Assembly (NCBI GenBank): GCA_944358385.1 | Contig: CALVQW010000001.1 | Span: 62,001 to 126,000, forward strand | DNA from: an uncultured Clostridia bacterium | Lineage (GTDB): Bacteria; Bacillota; Clostridia; Christensenellales; CAG-917 | Direction of reading: 5' to 3' | Length of the DNA stretch: 64,000 nt | Shown: in pieces, positions 32,840 to 41,804 of the stretch | Position numbering within the stretch: position 1 is the stretch's first letter | How the letters are laid out: every line of letters starts with the position of its first letter | Made by a program: the position numbers and the translations under genes | Notes under the pieces: model-generated | Seen by the model: the letters and a program-made list of their open reading frames with translations, nothing else | What the model was told of the DNA's origin: nothing | The model's database searches: none

Positions 32840-33697
32840 TCATTCTTCCTCTCTCTCTTTCTCGGCGATAGCTTTTTCAAGAGCCTCTTCGGGAGTGAGA
32901 GCGACTTCCTCGACAGCGGTCTCGGAGGTGACTTCCTCCTCCGCCTTCTCCTCTTCGGGAGCGGCTTCCGCGGAAGCCTCGGCGGGGGCTGCTTCCTTGG
33001 CTGCGCCGAAGGACTCGCCCTGACGACCTTCGATCACCGCGTCCGCGATGATGGAAGCAAACAGCTGTATGGCGCGGATGGCGTCATCGTTGCCGGGAAT
33101 GACGTAATCGACGAGGTCGGGATCGCAGTTGGTGTCCACGACGGCGACGATGGGGATGTTGAGCTTGCGGGCTTCTCTCACCGCGTTCTCCTCACGCTTG
33201 AGGTCCACGACGAAGAGGCAACCGGGCAGGTTGCGCATGTTCTTGATGCCGCCCAGGTTCTGCTCCAGCTTATCGCGCTCGGCTTTGAGTTTGAGCACTT
33301 CCTTCTTGGGGAGCAGCTCGAACTCGCCGATGAGTTCCATCTGATTGATCTTGTTAAGCCTGTCGATGCGGGTGCGGATGGTCTTGAAGTTGGTGAGAGT
33401 GCCGCCCAGCCATCTCTGGTTGATGTAGTACATATCGCAACGCTCGGCTTCCGCCTTGATCGCTTCCTGCGCCTGCTTCTTGGTGCCGACGAAGAGAACG
33501 GACTTCCCTTCCGCCGAGACGCTTTTCACGAACTTGTACGCCTCTTCCACATGATCGACGGAGATCTGAAGGTCGATGATGTGAATGTCGTTCCTCGTCG
33601 CGTAGATGTACTTTGCCATCTTGGGGTTCCAACGTTTAGTCTGGTGACCGAAGTGCACGCCCGCTTCCAGCAGGGCTTTCATTGTTGTGACTGCCAT
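32840..33697 (-). CDS. rpsB: 30S ribosomal protein S2
   Basis: S2 sits at the neck of the 30S subunit and is needed for S1 binding. The 285-aa product has the conserved core ([67 protein letters not shown]). An acidic Ala/Glu-rich tail of about 45 residues follows and is not part of the fold. Its promoter and a structured leader lie upstream. Confidence 0.97.
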   Translation of the reverse strand: MAVTTMKALLEAGVHFGHQTKRWNPKMAKYIYATRNDIHIIDLQISVDHVEEAYKFVKSVSAEGKSVLFVGTKKQAQEAIKAEAERCDMYYINQRWLGGTLTNFKTIRTRIDRLNKINQMELIGEFELLPKKEVLKLKAERDKLEQNLGGIKNMRNLPGCLFVVDLKREENAVREARKLNIPIVAVVDTNCDPDLVDYVIPGNDDAIRAIQLFASIIADAVIEGRQGESFGAAKEAAPAEASAEAAPEEEKAEEEVTSETAVEEVALTPEEALEKAIAEKEREEE

Positions 33698-33722
33698 ATC
33701 AGTCCTCCTTTTTTGTTTTTAC

Positions 33723-33776
33723 CTCCCCCGACATCGTCGCTGCGGCTACCTTGCGGAACGACCGCCGCTCCGCCGG
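33723..33776 (-). promoter_or_regulatory. GC-rich structured leader of rpsB (possible S2 autoregulatory element)
   Basis: On the minus strand the leader folds into CCCCG/CGGGG closing pairs around GCGGA/TCCGC and GCGGC/GCCGC arms. This lies between the promoter and the ribosome site AAAGGAGGA. Autoregulatory leaders are common for rpsB, but I could not match this one to a specific known motif. Confidence 0.45.
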
Positions 33777-33795
33777 GGTGTGCGGTGCATTTGGG

Positions 33796-33824
33796 ATTAT
33801 ATTATATAAAGATTTTTTTTGCAA
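33796..33824 (-). promoter_or_regulatory. Sigma-A promoter of rpsB-tsf
   Basis: On the minus strand, TTGCAA (33819-33824) and TATAAT (33796-33801) are separated by 17 bp, leaving a leader of about 90 nt. Confidence 0.82.
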
Positions 33825-33968
33825 GTCTTTGGAATGAAATTCCGCCCCCCCTTTTCAAAATTTTGTGCGGGGTGCGCGGAGATGCCGGGCCGGAAGGATG
33901 CGGACCATGTCAGGCGCCGACCTGTTTTCGGATGATAGCGCCATTGCCGCTATCGGCGCAAAATAAAA

Positions 33969-33988
33969 CGCGCCCCAAAGGGGCGCGC
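33969..33988 (-). terminator. Intrinsic terminator after the DUF1292 gene
   Basis: A CGCGCCCC/GGGGCGCG hairpin read on the minus strand is followed by TTTTATTTT. The remaining 33.83-33.96 kb shows only a weaker GATAGCG/CGCTATC hairpin near 33935-33955. Confidence 0.85.
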
Positions 33989-34003
33989 CTGTCTCGGACG
34001 GAT

Positions 34004-34315
34004 TCAGTTTTCTTCTTCGTCGAGGGATTCCACCATCTTGTTGAACTCCTCAAACACCTTTTGCAGAAGATCCTCGTCCTCTATGGCGACAAAGACGTCG
34101 CCTTCGTCACCGTCGCGCACTTCGTAGATGAGCACCTCGTCCTCCTCGATGTCGGGGAGTTTTTCCACGGGTTTGAGGACGACGAACCACTTGTCGTCAA
34201 CGTCCAGCGTGGCGAGGTGATAAAACTCCTCGTCGCAGTCGCGCTCCTCGTTGTAGAGGATGATGATGTCGTCATCTTCTTCCATGTTGTTCTGATCCTC
34301 GAAAAAGTCTGCCAT
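34004..34315 (-). CDS. DUF1292 family protein (YrzB-like)
   Basis: The 103-aa, strongly acidic protein (many Asp/Glu) matches the DUF1292 pattern: DDIIILYNEERDCDEEFYHLATLDVDDKWFVVLKP near the N-terminus and VLIYEVRDGDEGDVFVAIEDEDLLQKVFEEF later. Its function is unknown. In Firmicutes it stands beside ruvX, as here (71 nt downstream of it), which links it loosely to rRNA processing or DNA metabolism. Confidence 0.88.
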   Translation of the reverse strand: MADFFEDQNNMEEDDDIIILYNEERDCDEEFYHLATLDVDDKWFVVLKPVEKLPDIEEDEVLIYEVRDGDEGDVFVAIEDEDLLQKVFEEFNKMVESLDEEEN

Positions 34316-34386
34316 TGATCGCTCCTTTGCGGCTTGCGCGGGACGCTCTCCCGCTCTTGCCCGGTTTTATTCGATTTTACCCTATC

Positions 34387-34809
34387 TCAATGTCTGCCGT
34401 CAAGGTAGGATTGCAAAATTATCGTCGCAGCCACCTTGTCTATGACTTTCTTGCGCTTGTCCCGCCTCACATCCGCGCCGATGAGCAGCCGCTCCGCCGA
34501 GACGGTGGTGAGCCGCTCGTCCGCATATATCACGGGCAGTCCGCTCCTTTCCGCCAAAGCATCGCCGAATGCGCGGGTGATCTCGGCGCGCGGTCCTTCG
34601 CTGCCGTCCATGTTCCTGGGCAGCCCGACGACGAAGGCGTCGGCATCCTCCCGCTTTGCGTATTCTACGAAATAGGCGATGTCCGCCTCCGTGTCATCTT
34701 TTTTGCGGACGTAAGTTTCGCGCGGGTTGGCGCAAAGTCCCATGAGGTCGCTCACCGCGACTCCTATCCGCACATCGCCGACATCCAGCCCTATCTTGCG
34801 TTTCTGCAT
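34387..34809 (-). CDS. ruvX: RuvX/YqgF-family RNase H-fold nuclease
   Basis: This RNase H-like resolvase-fold protein is implicated in processing the 5' end of pre-16S rRNA. The 140-aa product has the metal-site motifs GLDVGDVRIGVAVSD (about 6-20), VVGLPRNMDGSEGPRA and the distal DERLTTVSAERLLIGADVRRDKRKKVIDKVAA. It is co-oriented with the ABC exporter genes upstream and DUF1292 downstream. Confidence 0.94.
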   Translation of the reverse strand: MQKRKIGLDVGDVRIGVAVSDLMGLCANPRETYVRKKDDTEADIAYFVEYAKREDADAFVVGLPRNMDGSEGPRAEITRAFGDALAERSGLPVIYADERLTTVSAERLLIGADVRRDKRKKVIDKVAATIILQSYLDGRH

Positions 34810-34829
34810 ATCTCCTCCTCTCCCGCGGA

Positions 34830-36560
34830 CTAGCCGCCGAGAAATCCGTTTTTGCCTATGCGCGGCAGCCGTTCTCTTGCCGCGGCTCTGTTTTCGCCTA
34901 TCTTGTCATAGAGCGGCACGCCCTTTTCGTAGAGGATGTAAAGCCCCGCCGCGGCGACCGCTCCCGCCACCACGAGGATAAGCCCCCAATACAGCGCGAC
35001 GGTACCCACTCTGCCGAGGGCGTCCTCAAGCCCCGCAAGAAACACTCCCGCCACCACAAAGCCTATGGCGGGAAGAATGCTTAGGAGCATGGGGATGAGC
35101 GCGGATATCCCGCCTGCCGCTCCCGCACGCATGTCCGACTGCGACTTCCAATGCACGTTGCCCTTTTTGATGTCGAAATAGATATGCAGCGCGCCCGATC
35201 CCGCGCAGAAAAGCAGGGACGCCGCCACCATGGCGAGAGAGGACGCTATGTCGATGCGGTAGAGCGCGGCGGAGATGACGAATATCACCGCGATAGCCGA
35301 TCCCGCGCTGAGGAGGGAGAAAAGCAGTTTCGCGTTCACCGAAGTGCGGGCGGGTATGGGGAGAGCTTTTGCGATGAAGAAGGACTCCCCTTCCCGCGAA
35401 TATGCGGTCATAGCCACCATGTTGGTGCCGGCGAGGAAGATGACGGGGTAAAGCATCACTATCCCACGCATCATCATCTCGGCGGAGAACTCGCTCATAG
35501 CCCTGTCGCCGTCCCCTCGGATGAAGAAGAACATGACCACCATGACTATGGGCGCAAGCACGATGTTGGAGAAGGTGCCCATCGCCGCGGAAGGATCGCG
35601 CATGACGGTGATGAGATCCTTTTTCACCAGCGAGATGACGAGCCTGTGGCGTTTGTAGGAGGGCGCGCCCTTCCCCTCCTCCGCTCTGGATTCCGCGCGG
35701 CGGGTGGAGATCCTGCGATAGAACAGCATGGCGAAAAGCACGGTGGCGGCGGTGAGTCCCGTCCATATGGCAAGGAATATGCCGAAGTTGACGGCAGGAT
35801 CTATGCCCAGACACATCGAGACTAAGACGGTGTTGGGATACATCACGTCCGAGAGCAGGCGCAAGCCGTCGAGAGCGGCGTCGGAAACTATGTTTCCGTT
35901 TTGTCCCATGCCCTGCGTATTTATGAAGAACACCAGCACCATATATCCCGCCATGAGAATGATGTAGAAAAGCAGGGAAAAGACGGTTTTCACCGTCGCC
36001 CTGCCTTTGAGGCGGGAGCCTATCCACATCACGGGCATTGAGAACAACACCACTATGAAGATGGGCAGCATGGGGGCGGCGAGGATGATGAGGAGTATGA
36101 GCGGGAAGAAGGCGTAGGACATGGAGTTGCCTGCCGCCGCATACGTCACCGAGACCGTGAGCAACGAGGGGAAAAGCAGTATGGCGGCGATCTTCAACGC
36201 CCCCACGTAAACAAGCAGCAGTTTTGCGAAAAACACCGCCGTGGGACGCACGGGCAACGCAGAAAGGAATGCCGCATCCTCGGCTGCGTAAAGGGTGCTC
36301 ATCATCGCGGGCAGGGACATGAACAGGATGAAAAGCTGCGCCGCCGAAAGTATGGCGTTGATGAGCGTCATCGCCGAGTAACGCGTGGTAAGCTCCGCCG
36401 CGACGAATCCAAGCATGACGCATATCACCGCCACCATGGGGAGGAGGGAAAGCATCATCACCGTGGATCTTGTGAGTTTGCGTTTGCCCGTATTGCTCTC
36501 TTTTTCCACGGCGTAACGGTTGCGGTACAGCACGCGGAATATCAGGACAAAATCTTTCAT
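34830..36560 (-). CDS. ABC transporter permease (putative exporter)
   Basis: The 576-aa integral membrane protein has around twelve hydrophobic helices. Two similar halves are separated by a cytoplasmic loop (about 285-310, Arg/Glu-rich). It has no extracellular catalytic domain. It resembles the putative ABC exporter permeases of Firmicutes that pair with a drug/peptide-type ATPase. The ATPase gene is directly upstream with a 4-nt ATGA overlap. The substrate cannot be told from sequence. Confidence 0.82.
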   Translation of the reverse strand: MKDFVLIFRVLYRNRYAVEKESNTGKRKLTRSTVMMLSLLPMVAVICVMLGFVAAELTTRYSAMTLINAILSAAQLFILFMSLPAMMSTLYAAEDAAFLSALPVRPTAVFFAKLLLVYVGALKIAAILLFPSLLTVSVTYAAAGNSMSYAFFPLILLIILAAPMLPIFIVVLFSMPVMWIGSRLKGRATVKTVFSLLFYIILMAGYMVLVFFINTQGMGQNGNIVSDAALDGLRLLSDVMYPNTVLVSMCLGIDPAVNFGIFLAIWTGLTAATVLFAMLFYRRISTRRAESRAEEGKGAPSYKRHRLVISLVKKDLITVMRDPSAAMGTFSNIVLAPIVMVVMFFFIRGDGDRAMSEFSAEMMMRGIVMLYPVIFLAGTNMVAMTAYSREGESFFIAKALPIPARTSVNAKLLFSLLSAGSAIAVIFVISAALYRIDIASSLAMVAASLLFCAGSGALHIYFDIKKGNVHWKSQSDMRAGAAGGISALIPMLLSILPAIGFVVAGVFLAGLEDALGRVGTVALYWGLILVVAGAVAAAGLYILYEKGVPLYDKIGENRAAARERLPRIGKNGFLGG

Positions 36561-37327
36561 TCCGCGCTTTCCTCCTCCGTCACATCCTCTTTGAGGACGT
36601 GTTCCGAGTCGTCGGTGAGTTTGAGGAAGAGTTCCTCCAAAGATTCGTCAAGCCCCGTGGTCCTGAGCTGTGCCATCGTGCAATCGGCAAGCAGCCTGCC
36701 GCCGTCTATGATGCCCACTCTGTCGCACACCTTCTCCACCACGTCCAGCACGTGGGAACTGAAAAAGACGCAGTTGCCCTTATCGGCGTGTTCTCGCATC
36801 AGCTTTTTGAGGTGGAAGGAGGACTTGGGGTCCAGCCCCGTCATAGGCTCGTCGAGGATCCACACCTTAGGCTCGTGTATGAGCGCGCCTATAATGTTGA
36901 GTTTCTGTTTCATACCGTGCGAATAGGTCTTTATCTGCTTGCCTATCGCGTCGCCGAGGGAGAAAAGCTCCAGATATTTTTCCAGCCTCTCGCGCCTCAG
37001 AGCCTCCGGGACGTCAAAGACGTCGCACACGAAATTGACGAACTCCCGCCCCGTCAGACCTTCGTAAAGCATATGGTCGTCGGAGACATACCCGATCTGC
37101 CTTTTTGCGGCGAGAGGATCGCTTTTAAGGTCCGCCCCGCACACCGTGACGGAACCGCTCTCGAAGCCGACGATGCCGGTCATACACTTTATCGTGGTGG
37201 ATTTTCCCGCCCCGTTCGGTCCTATAAAGCCGTAGATCTCCCCTTCCCTGACACTGAGGGAGAGATTATCAACGGAGGGACGCGGGTTGCCCGAATAAGT
37301 TTTGGTGAGATTAGAAATGTCCAGCAT
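36557..37327 (-). CDS. ABC transporter ATP-binding protein
   Basis: The 256-aa nucleotide-binding subunit has Walker A GPNGAGKST (about 36-44), a Q-loop near YVSDDHMLYEGLTG, the signature-like TYSHGMKQKL (normally LSGGQ), Walker B VWILDEPMTGLD and a switch His in FFSSHVLD. The SHGMKQ signature is typical of the CcmA/NatA-like exporters of Bacillota. It pairs with the permease downstream. Confidence 0.93.
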   Translation of the reverse strand: MLDISNLTKTYSGNPRPSVDNLSLSVREGEIYGFIGPNGAGKSTTIKCMTGIVGFESGSVTVCGADLKSDPLAAKRQIGYVSDDHMLYEGLTGREFVNFVCDVFDVPEALRRERLEKYLELFSLGDAIGKQIKTYSHGMKQKLNIIGALIHEPKVWILDEPMTGLDPKSSFHLKKLMREHADKGNCVFFSSHVLDVVEKVCDRVGIIDGGRLLADCTMAQLRTTGLDESLEELFLKLTDDSEHVLKEDVTEEESAE

Positions 37328-37447
37328 ATCCTCATTTTACGCGGCGTCCGACGTGAAAATTTTAGCTCACGCGGGAACATCGCATCAACGGGATTGTAGC
37401 AAAAACGCGCGTATTTGTAAAGAAATCGACGCCTTATACCCCCGCTT

Positions 37448-38839
37448 TCACCCCTTCACGGTGAAAACGATCTCGGAGGGGATGTCCCCCAATGTGACGA
37501 AAGGCACTCCCGACATCTCCGTCCCGTTGACGATAAGTCCCGGTTCTCCCCGCACTATGCGCACCCTGTGATCCACGCCTTTGTGCGACACCACGCACTC
37601 CGCACTCACTATCTTGTCGGGGAGAGAGGGCGCGGCAGTGAGGGTGTCGCCCTCCACCGTCAAGCCGAAATCCGCCAGCACTACTTTGGTTTTTGGCATA
37701 AAACTATTCTTGATTTTTTGATTTTTTAGAATACTTCCGCCCTTCCTGCTCTGCCCGAACAGCATCTCCATCATCTCTTTGGAGGAAAGTGCGCGCGCGA
37801 GCATCACTAGGTCGCCGTCAAAGTGCGCCAGCACCGCGCTCCCTTTTCCCGCAGAGATACGCCTGACCGTGAGCGGAGGGAGTTTGCCGTAGCCGCCATA
37901 GCCCTCCAGCCGCAGAGCGTAGGCATACTCGTCCAGATTCTCTGCACCGCTCAGTTCTCCCAGTTTGCGCATGAAAGCCGCTCTCGTTTCGGGAGAAGCG
38001 GAGACGTAGGCGTCATAGCGGGCGAGGATGTTCACGGGTTCGTAGTATGCCGAGAAGTCGAAGATGTCAGTGTTGTCCAGAGAGTCGATGACGTTTGAGA
38101 GCAAAAAAGCGGTCTCGTCCGTGAGCGCGAGATACCTCTCCGCGAATTTTTCGGTGTCGTAGCCAAGCTCTCCCGCGCAGAAATATGAGAATATACTACC
38201 CTTCATGATTTTCGGTGCGCGGGAAAAGCGGGCAAGACGCGGGTGTCTCGCCACTCGGCGCGCCGCCCGCATCATCCTCTCCGTCTCCGCTATCCTGCCG
38301 CATATGAAGGAGAGTTTTTCCAAAAGCACCAGCCTGAACGCCTCTCGCATATTCTCCGTTTCCGTGAATGTGAGGGTGCGGACGGCATTGAACGCCGCAA
38401 ACGCGGTCTCCGCTCTGTCCGCAACGAAGATGTAGCGGGAGGGACAAAGCACCGTCTCCGCAAGCGTCACCGCCCTCGCCTTGCCGTTTGCGTACGGCAG
38501 ATCCGCAATGCGGGAAAAATCCTCCTTTGCAAGTGCGGTGAGATCCTCTTTCCGCTCTTTGAGCATGAGGAGCAGGCGCAAAAGTCCTTCGTCATCGCAC
38601 TCTTTATCGCACAAGGCAAGTGCCCGTTTCACCTTCTTTTTCATGGGCGCGGTGTCCGGTTCCTTGCCGCCGTTCGCGGGAGCGCACAGACTCTCCGCCC
38701 GCTCCTTTGCGTAGGCGGCGAACGCTTGCTCGTTTAAAGCCGCGGTGAATCTTTCCCGCGGTTTGGGACGGGTGACGAGATAAATAATGATGAAAAGCGC
38801 GGTCACACCGCCCGCTATCGCATATTCCATACCCCGCAT
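37448..38839 (-). CDS. Unrecognised membrane-anchored protein
   Basis: The 463-aa product has one N-terminal membrane segment (about residues 5-22), followed by a long, mostly helical soluble region rich in Ala, Arg and Glu. The C-terminal 60 residues are beta-rich. A distinctive GYGGYGKLPPLTVRRI segment lies around 325, and charged helices cover 60-260. I see no catalytic motif. It is a single gene between the ABC exporter and rnpB. It may be an envelope-associated protein facing the cytoplasm. I do not recognise the family. Confidence 0.75.
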   Translation of the reverse strand: MRGMEYAIAGGVTALFIIIYLVTRPKPRERFTAALNEQAFAAYAKERAESLCAPANGGKEPDTAPMKKKVKRALALCDKECDDEGLLRLLLMLKERKEDLTALAKEDFSRIADLPYANGKARAVTLAETVLCPSRYIFVADRAETAFAAFNAVRTLTFTETENMREAFRLVLLEKLSFICGRIAETERMMRAARRVARHPRLARFSRAPKIMKGSIFSYFCAGELGYDTEKFAERYLALTDETAFLLSNVIDSLDNTDIFDFSAYYEPVNILARYDAYVSASPETRAAFMRKLGELSGAENLDEYAYALRLEGYGGYGKLPPLTVRRISAGKGSAVLAHFDGDLVMLARALSSKEMMEMLFGQSRKGGSILKNQKIKNSFMPKTKVVLADFGLTVEGDTLTAAPSLPDKIVSAECVVSHKGVDHRVRIVRGEPGLIVNGTEMSGVPFVTLGDIPSEIVFTVKG

Positions 38840-38895
38840 TATTCCCTTTCCGCGCGCGGATATGCTCTTTTACCTATTTTTTCCTCTCATTTCAC

Positions 38896-38958
38896 CGCGT
38901 GCAAAGATATACCGTGTGCGAAGATATGCGTGTGTAAAAAACTTCGTGTGAAGATATG
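38896..38958. repeat. Short degenerate repeats upstream of the unrecognised membrane protein
   Basis: About three copies of a CGTGTGCGAAGATATG-like 14-17-mer lie between the start of the 463-aa gene and the 30-bp repeats. They sit where a promoter or regulator site for that gene would be expected. Confidence 0.55.
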
Positions 38959-39072
38959 TTAAATGCGACAGATACGAGATCTGCCGCTTTTTTCACCTGC
39001 GCGACTAGCAAAACCACAGCACTACGCGCCGGAATGCTTGCTTTTCCCCGTCCGAACGCATTTTCGGGTGTC

Positions 39073-39162
39073 GGCAGCAAGACATCCGAATTGTCAAAAC
39101 CCGATAGCAAGACATCCGAATTGTCGAGATCCGGCAGCCGGACGTCCGACATGTCGAACCCC
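39073..39162. repeat. Three tandem 30-bp repeats
   Basis: Units 39073-39102, 39103-39132 and 39133-39162 share GCAAGACATCCGAATTGTC or close variants; the third is the most divergent. The 30-bp period equals ten codons, and both strands stay open through the array, but neither frame has a clear ribosome site. It is located between the unrecognised gene and the rnpB terminator. Confidence 0.8.
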
Positions 39163-39178
39163 GATCTAATTTATCGCA

Positions 39179-39212
39179 AAAAAAGATCCCGCAGACATCT
39201 TGGTCTGCGGGA
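39179..39212 (-). terminator. Intrinsic terminator of rnpB
   Basis: The hairpin CCCGCAGAC/GTCTGCGGG is followed on the minus strand by ATCTTTTTTT. Confidence 0.9.
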
Positions 39213-39213
39213 A

Positions 39214-39538
39214 GTGGTGCGAGGATAGTCTGTAAGCCGAGTTCTGTCTTGGACGACGATCTATCTCGGCCGCATGTTGCCATACGGCTCTAGCGAACGG
39301 GAGCTTGCGGGCAGCATTTCACGCTCCTTTCTTGCATCGGGTGGGGTTTACATCGCGCCTCGTCGCCGATTTGCGGGTGAGCTTTTACCTCGCCTTTCCA
39401 TCCTTACCCTTGCGGGCGGTTTTTTTCTGTTGCACTTTCCTTGAAGTCGCCTTCACAGGCAGTTGACCTGCACCCTTGCCCTGTGATGCTCGGACTTTCC
39501 TCACGTTTCCGTGCCGTCGCCCGGCTATCTCGCGCAAT
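39214..39538 (-). ncRNA. rnpB: RNase P RNA
   Basis: This is the catalytic RNA that matures tRNA 5' ends. On the minus strand it shows the universal conserved regions: GAGGAAAGTCCG near the 5' end, ACAGGGCAAGG-type P3/P4 sequences, GTAAACCCC, and the 3' GAACTCGGCTTACAGAC. The P1 stem pairs GCGAGATAG (39525-39533) with CTATCCTCGC (39219-39228). Its length of about 325 nt is normal. Ends are estimated from P1 and from the promoter position. Confidence 0.95.
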
Positions 39539-39539
39539 C

Positions 39540-39568
39540 ATTTAAGCACAGATCCGCGCGATTTGCAA
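39540..39568 (-). promoter_or_regulatory. Promoter of rnpB
   Basis: On the minus strand, TTGCAA (39563-39568) and TTAAAT (39540-39545) have a 17-bp spacer immediately before the P1 stem. Because the RNA start would fall about 7 bp after TTAAAT, the mature 5' end near 39533 fits. Confidence 0.7.
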
Positions 39569-39648
39569 GTGTTTTGCGCCCCTTCGGCACACACCGTGCG
39601 CAGTTATGACATCGGATTCGGGGCAAAGGCTGTTCGGCGGGAGCGCGG

Positions 39649-41349
39649 TCACGCTTTTTCTTCCACCGACCGCTTATATTCCTCCGCCCACTTTTTCATC
39701 TCGCGCGCGTGAGGCACTGCGTGGGAGGAATAGTCGTTGCCGCCTATGAGGCGCGCCACTTCGTCGGTGTCGTCCTCAAGCAGCAGCACGCGTGTGTGTG
39801 TTTTCCCGTCCGAGACGGATTTTTGGATGAGGAAGTGGCTGTCCGCCATGGCTGCGAGCGAAGGCATATGTGTGATGGCGATGACCTGCCGATCGCGCGA
39901 GATGTTGCACATCTTTTCTGCGACCACGGCGGAGATGTGTCCGGATATGCCGGTGTCGATCTCGTCAAACACCATAGTGCCGATGCCGTCCAGCCCCGCA
40001 ACGATGTTTTTGAGCGCGAGCATAAAGCGGGACATCTCGCCGCCGGATATGATCTTCGCAAGCGGTTTCAAAGGCTCGCCCACGTTGGGCGAAATGAGGA
40101 ATTCCACCTCATCTCCCCCCGTTTCGCCTATGTTGTCGGGAGCATAATCGCTCTTTATCTCCACCTTGAAGGTGGTGCCGCCCATGCCCAGATCGCCGAG
40201 TTCCCGCATCATGTCGCTCTCGAATTTCTCTGCGGCACTCCGTCTCATATCCCCAAGCCTGCGCGCGGCATCGGAGAGTTTTTTGCCTGCCGAGGCTATC
40301 TCGCGTTCGAGTTCCTCGACGCGTTCGGAGGCGTTTTCCAGCGTCTCCGCCTCCGTTTTGGCTTTGGCGAGGAAGTCGCACAGCGCGGCGTAGCTCCCGC
40401 CGTACTTGCGTTGCAGGTTCCTCACCAGCTCCAGCCTCTCTTCCACGGCGTCCGCGCTCTTTGCGTCGAAGTCGAACTTGCGCATCATGTCGCCGAGAGT
40501 CTCGCCGATGTCCTCTATCTCCGTCTTTGCGGCATCCAGCCTTTCGCAGAGGGGATCTATCCCGCCGTCGTATGCGGATATGGTGCTAAGGCTCGCCGCC
40601 GCGGCTTTCAGATTGCCGCCCACGGACGCGCCGTCATAGCCTTCCAACGCGCTTTTGGCGGATGCCAGCGCGGAGAGGATCTTCTCCGCATTGCGGATGC
40701 GTTTGCGCTTTTCGAGGAGTTCCTCCTCCTCGCCTTCGCCCACTTCGGCGCGTTCTATCTCGTCTATCTGGAAGCGCAGCACATCCAGCCGTCTCGCCCT
40801 CTCGCTCTCGTCGCCGAAGCGCTCGAATTCCGCCTTCAAAGCGCGGTATTTTTCCCGGAGCGTCGCATTTTCGGCACGCGCGGCAAGCAATTCTTTCCCG
40901 CCCATGCCGTCCAGCATCTTCTCGTGGTTGGCGGGTTTGACGAGGGACTGGTGCTCGTGCTGCCCGTGGATGTCCACCAAAAGCTCGGTGAGACCTTTGA
41001 GGACGGAGAGCGTGGTGAGCCTGCCGTTGATGCGGCACTCGTTCCTGCCGTCCGCGCTCATTTTACGCCTTAGGATGAGGACATCCTCCGCCTCGATGCC
41101 CATGTCGTCGAGATAGGAGGCGACATCGGGGGTGAGATAGTCCTCAAAAACCGCTTCCACCGCGGCATGGTCTGTGCCGTAGCGGATGAGAGAACGGTCC
41201 GCCCTCTCCCCAAGGACGAACCCCAAAGAATCTATTATGATGGATTTGCCCGCCCCCGTCTCGCCGCTCAGAATGTTGAGGCGCGCGCCGAGTTCGAGAT
41301 CCACTCTGTCGATAAGCGCGATGTTTTGCACCGAGACGGATCTGATCAT
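39649..41349 (-). CDS. recN: DNA repair protein RecN
   Basis: RecN is an SMC-like ATPase acting early in double-strand-break repair. The 566-aa protein has Walker A LSGETGAGKSIIID (about 28-41) and a central coiled-coil pair around about 160-360. It also has the ABC signature ISGGEMSRFMLA, Walker B MVFDEIDTGISG and the D/H-loop AITHMPSLAAMADSHF. Its start overlaps the argR stop (ATGA). The nadK-argR-recN order is the standard Firmicutes one. Confidence 0.96.
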   Translation of the reverse strand: MIRSVSVQNIALIDRVDLELGARLNILSGETGAGKSIIIDSLGFVLGERADRSLIRYGTDHAAVEAVFEDYLTPDVASYLDDMGIEAEDVLILRRKMSADGRNECRINGRLTTLSVLKGLTELLVDIHGQHEHQSLVKPANHEKMLDGMGGKELLAARAENATLREKYRALKAEFERFGDESERARRLDVLRFQIDEIERAEVGEGEEEELLEKRKRIRNAEKILSALASAKSALEGYDGASVGGNLKAAAASLSTISAYDGGIDPLCERLDAAKTEIEDIGETLGDMMRKFDFDAKSADAVEERLELVRNLQRKYGGSYAALCDFLAKAKTEAETLENASERVEELEREIASAGKKLSDAARRLGDMRRSAAEKFESDMMRELGDLGMGGTTFKVEIKSDYAPDNIGETGGDEVEFLISPNVGEPLKPLAKIISGGEMSRFMLALKNIVAGLDGIGTMVFDEIDTGISGHISAVVAEKMCNISRDRQVIAITHMPSLAAMADSHFLIQKSVSDGKTHTRVLLLEDDTDEVARLIGGNDYSSHAVPHAREMKKWAEEYKRSVEEKA

Positions 41350-41804
41350 GGATGCAGGATCTCCTCCAGCTTTTTGACTATCTCGGCGGCGTTGGCGGCG
41401 GTGTCCACGGCGGCGAAGATGGTGTTATCGCCCGCGATGACTCCCAGGATCCCGTCCAGCGAGAGCCTGTCCACCGTCTCGGCGGCGGCGTTGGCGGAAC
41501 CCGTCTCCGTCTTGATGACGATGAGATTCTCCGCCGCTTTTATGGAAAGCACGGTGTTGCGGAACACGCTGAGGAACCTTTCCGATTTGGTGTCCTTGGG
41601 CTGTTGGAGCTGATAGCGATATTTCTTGCCGTCGGGAGACATCACTTTGACCAGCCCGAGGTCGCGTATATCGCGCGAAACGGTGGCTTGCGTGACGGAA
41701 AAACCGTCCTCCGCGAGCCATGCCACCAACTCTTCCTGCGTGTCTATATCGTGGCGGGAGATGATCTCGACGATCCTTCTCTGCCGCGCGTTCTTGCCCA
41801 TCAT
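41346..41804 (-). CDS. argR: Arginine repressor ArgR/AhrC
   Basis: ArgR is a hexameric arginine-responsive repressor. The 152-aa product has an N-terminal winged helix (RQRRIVEIISRHDIDTQEELVAWLAEDGFSVTQATVSRDIRDL) and a C-terminal oligomerisation/arginine domain with ETGSANAAAETVD and GVIAGDNTIF. A longer open frame to 41837 overlaps nadK. I choose the ATG at 41804 because GGAGGT lies six bases before it. It overlaps nadK by 4 nt. Confidence 0.94.
   Translation of the reverse strand: MMGKNARQRRIVEIISRHDIDTQEELVAWLAEDGFSVTQATVSRDIRDLGLVKVMSPDGKKYRYQLQQPKDTKSERFLSVFRNTVLSIKAAENLIVIKTETGSANAAAETVDRLSLDGILGVIAGDNTIFAAVDTAANAAEIVKKLEEILHP

Noticed and set aside
38892..39228. Repeat-peptide genes over the 30-bp repeats (one on each strand)
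   Set aside because: Both frames lack clear ribosome sites, and the plus-strand frame runs into the rnpB terminator; recorded as repeats rather than CDS.
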